DNA of 35,012 nt. Origin: Candidatus Merdivicinus excrementipullorum. GTDB taxonomy: Bacteria; Bacillota; Clostridia; Oscillospirales; Ruminococcaceae. Below, piece by piece: positions 33,642 to 35,012 of this stretch. The first letter of the stretch is position 1; each line of letters begins with the position of its first letter. The notes below the pieces were generated by a model. It saw only the letters and a list, made by a program, of their open reading frames with translations. It had not been told where the DNA came from and did no database searches. The stretch is from positions 1 through 35,012 of the forward strand of contig DVJP01000059.1 in NCBI GenBank assembly GCA_018716725.1, in the 5' to 3' direction. Made by a program: the position numbers and the translations under genes.

Positions 33642-33685
33642 ATCCCCCGCAAACCGCATAGCTGCGGCAAACGGGGGATCTTTTA
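33642..33685 (+). terminator. Intrinsic terminator after the GH36-like gene
   Basis: ATCCCCCG (33642-33649) pairs with CGGGGGAT (33672-33679), enclosing a second stem CCGCA/TGCGG (33654-33667). CTTTTAAATTTT follows. It ends the carbohydrate unit before the cotJ operon. Confidence 0.85.
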
Positions 33686-33721
33686 AATTTTCCGGCGGAT
33701 TCCCGGCAAATGGGGCAGTTT

Positions 33722-33754
33722 CACCAGACAGCTTTCCGCCGCATAGGATACAGT
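33722..33754 (+). promoter_or_regulatory. Possible sporulation sigma promoter of cotJ
   Basis: CATAGGATA (33742-33750) matches the sigma-K -10 pattern CATAnnnTA, with CACC 16 bases upstream (33722-33725). The overlapping GATACAGT (33747-33754) is close to the sigma-E -10 CATACAnT but lacks a good -35. In Bacillus subtilis cotJ is sigma-E dependent, so either mother-cell sigma factor is possible. No sigma-A promoter is seen. Confidence 0.4.
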
Positions 33755-33782
33755 ATTCTAAACGAAAACGAGGTGTTTGCAC

Positions 33783-33956
33783 ATGGAGCAAAACGAGTCC
33801 TGCCAGTGCCTGGATTCCCTGCCGCTGGCCATGGCCTATGTCCCCATGCAGAAGTGGAAAGAAACCTATGCCCCGGCAACCGCCATTGACCGGGGGACCA
33901 TCTTCCCGGAACTGGACCTTCCGTTTATTGGGGAGGAGGCGGTCAAGAATGGATAG
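33783..33956 (+). CDS. cotJA: Spore coat associated protein CotJA
   Basis: 57 residues with the CotJA core PLAMAYVPMQKWKETYAP and GTIFPELDLPFIG. A small component of the spore coat made in the mother cell, where CotJA anchors CotJC in Bacillus. GAGGTG lies 7 bases before ATG 33783, and no other start gives this motif. Its last eight bases overlap the start of cotJB, the normal arrangement for this operon. Confidence 0.94.
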   Translation: MEQNESCQCLDSLPLAMAYVPMQKWKETYAPATAIDRGTIFPELDLPFIGEEAVKNG

Positions 33957-34200
33957 CGCGCAGATGCGGCTTTTAAAGGAAATCCAGCTGACGGAATTTA
34001 CCGTCACCGAAGCCACCCTCTATTTGGACACCCATCCCGATGACCAGGAGGCGCTGCGGTACTACCAGTCGGCCAAACAGCGGCTGGACACCAAAACCGC
34101 CGAATACCAGGCCAAATACGGGAAAATCGCGGCCGGTGAAAACGGCCAGATGCGCTGGGCGTGGGTCGATGAACCCTGGCCCTGGCAGATGGAGGGCTGA
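33949..34200 (+). CDS. cotJB: Spore coat protein CotJB
   Basis: 83 residues of the CotJB family: QMRLLKEIQLTEFTVTEATL, then YLDTHPDDQEALRYYQSAKQ, ending in the Trp-rich MRWAWVDEPWPWQMEG. ATG 33949 lies inside the cotJA stop region and has GGAGGAGG 9 bases upstream; the longer frame is cotJA read in another phase. It is followed three bases later by the cotJC start. Required with CotJA/CotJC for coat assembly in relatives. Confidence 0.94.
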   Translation: MDSAQMRLLKEIQLTEFTVTEATLYLDTHPDDQEALRYYQSAKQRLDTKTAEYQAKYGKIAAGENGQMRWAWVDEPWPWQMEG

Positions 34201-34203
34201 TTT

Positions 34204-34464
34204 ATGTGGCATTATGAAAAACGATTGATCCGTCCCATTAAAGTACAGCGTCCGGACCCGGCCGCCGCCTCCGTGATTATCTCGCAGCTGGGCGGACCCC
34301 ATGGCGAGCTTGGGGCCGCGACCCGTTATCTCAGCCAGCGGTATTCCATGCCCTACGGGGAAATCGCCGGGATCCTCACCGATGTAGGGACGGAAGAGTC
34401 AAAATGGCGCAAAAAACTCCCGCGGCAGTACCTTCGCCGCAGGAGCTTTTCTCATATAGGCTGA
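34204..34464 (+). pseudogene. cotJC: Truncated cotJC (Mn-catalase-like spore coat protein)
   Basis: The first 65 residues are an unmistakable CotJC: MWHYEKRLIRPIKVQRPDPA, IISQLGGPHGELGAATRYLS and MPYGEIAGILTDVGTEE. Full CotJC is about 190 residues and continues after GTEE with the FAHLEM stretch and further metal ligands of the manganese-catalase ferritin-like fold. Here the sequence changes at 34399 to SKWRKKLPRQYLRRRSF and stops at 34464. That tail is the GH31 gene's terminator hairpin read as codons. No continuation is found in the other forward frames. About two thirds of the protein, including most metal ligands, is missing, so it is very probably non-functional. Confidence 0.88.
34411..34445 (-). 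terminator. Terminator of the GH31 gene, lying inside the cotJC frame
   Basis: CTCCCGCGGC (34417-34426) and GCCGCAGGAG (34436-34445), 9-base loop, one wobble or mismatch. On the minus strand six T follow (34416-34411). It lies about 20 bases after the GH31 stop and begins 12 bases after the point where cotJC homology ends. Confidence 0.85.
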
Positions 34465-34466
34465 TT

Positions 34467-35012
34467 TTACTGTTTCACAAACACCGGAATGACGTCCAGC
34501 GGTGCATCCGCCGTAACCGTCCGGCCGCCTTCGTAGGTTTTGCCGGTGGACTGTTCCGTCCAGGAAGCGCCGGCAGGCAGGTAAACCTCCCGTTTTCTCT
34601 GCCCGTATTCCGTTACCGGGGCTACCAGGTACTGGTCCCCAAACAGGAACTGGTCCTTGATTTCCCAGGCCTTTTCATCTTCCGGGAACTGGTAGAACAG
34701 GGGCCGCATCACCGGCGCGCCGGTTTCGCTTGCTTCCTTCATCAGCCGGCGGGTGTAGGGCCGCAGCTCTTCCCGCAGCTCAATGTATTTTTTCATGATC
34801 TCATAGTTTTCTTCCCCATAGGACCAGATTTCATTTTCTGCGCCGCTGGCGCACCGCCCGCCGCCGGTTTTGCCCAGAGGGGCTTTATAGGGGCTTCTGT
34901 GCCCATGCAGCCGCATCACTGGGCAGAAGGCCCCGTACTGGAACCACCGGATGAGCAGTTCCTGGAATTTGGGGTCCCGGATGTCCCCGTCGTGGAACCC
35001 GCCGATGTCGGT
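34467..35012 (-). CDS. GH31 family glycosidase (C-terminal part, runs off the window)
   Basis: 181 residues are visible; the frame is open to the right edge, so the N-terminus and the catalytic nucleophile lie outside. The visible part begins TDIGGFHDGD, then ELLIRWFQYGAFCPVMRLHG, the GH31 block that follows the catalytic centre. RPLFYQFPEDEKAW and DQFLFGDQYLVAPVTEYGQR, ending VYLPAGASWTEQSTGKTYEG, form the post-barrel beta domain of GH31 alpha-glucosidases/alpha-xylosidases. No secretion signal can be judged. It is convergent with the truncated cotJC, with only two bases between the stop codons. Confidence 0.93.
   Translation of the reverse strand, partial: TDIGGFHDGDIRDPKFQELLIRWFQYGAFCPVMRLHGHRSPYKAPLGKTGGGRCASGAENEIWSYGEENYEIMKKYIELREELRPYTRRLMKEASETGAPVMRPLFYQFPEDEKAWEIKDQFLFGDQYLVAPVTEYGQRKREVYLPAGASWTEQSTGKTYEGGRTVTADAPLDVIPVFVKQ

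Noticed and set aside
33838-33948. N-terminal extension of CotJB
   Set aside because: These codons are cotJA read in another frame; the CotJB family starts at the 33949 ATG.

Overview
The window looks like chromosome from a high-GC, endospore-forming member of the Clostridia, most likely Oscillospirales (Ruminococcaceae/Oscillospiraceae). Support comes from several places. The rplU-prp-rpmA cluster has an L27 precursor carrying the Firmicutes N-terminal extension. There is a cotJ spore-coat operon, a mini-RNase III gene, meso-diaminopimelate dehydrogenase, and the paired radical SAM/TIGR03915 genes. Family names here rest on motif recognition by eye, not on database searches.

Layout. 1-2,400 holds yebC, a small Asn/Gln-rich ORF, a YitT-type membrane protein and mini-RNase III. 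2,400-4,830 is obgE and the rplU-prp-rpmA operon, with a consensus promoter and a structured leader. 4,865-6,243 holds a C_GCAxxG_C_C-type cysteine-rich protein and the Mrp/ApbC Fe-S carrier. 6,295-8,400 is a two-gene unit (TIGR03915 + TIGR03916) linked in the literature to DNA repair; its promoter is covered by a perfect inverted repeat resembling LexA/DinR half-sites. 8,470-12,685 is an ABC exporter: an ATPase plus a 1165-residue FtsX-type permease with a very long coiled coil. 12,933-15,064 is an AraC regulator divergent from a uroporphyrinogen-decarboxylase-like methyltransferase. Two tRNA-Ser genes follow. 15,824-19,340 is the tig-clpP-clpX protein quality-control module. 19,395-22,101 has a metallophosphoesterase, a DUF1540 protein and threonine synthase. 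22,102-22,600 is a gene-free patch of REP-like palindromes and a 31-bp tandem duplication. 22,601-27,239 is the rplS-lepB-lepB-rbgA-rnhB/yraN-dipeptidase block, in which RNase HII and YraN are fused into one protein. 27,294-30,000 holds a nucleotidyltransferase, Ddh and a CDF metal transporter with a structured leader. 30,076-35,012 is an accessory part: a secreted glycosyl-hydrolase-like protein with cell-wall-binding repeats, a GH36-like enzyme, cotJA-cotJB-(truncated cotJC), and the C-terminal part of a GH31 glycosidase.

Functionally, most of the window is housekeeping: ribosome assembly (L21, L27, L19, Obg, RbgA, Prp, mini-III), protein folding, export and turnover (trigger factor, ClpXP, two signal peptidases), and amino-acid/cell-wall supply (ThrC, Ddh). 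The right-hand end is carbohydrate-related and sporulation-related. I do not see a clearly new multi-gene system. The best leads are the operator over the radical SAM repair pair, the truncation of cotJC exactly where the GH31 gene's terminator begins, the palindrome cluster at 22.1-22.6 kb, the RNase HII-YraN fusion, and the leader of the CDF transporter.
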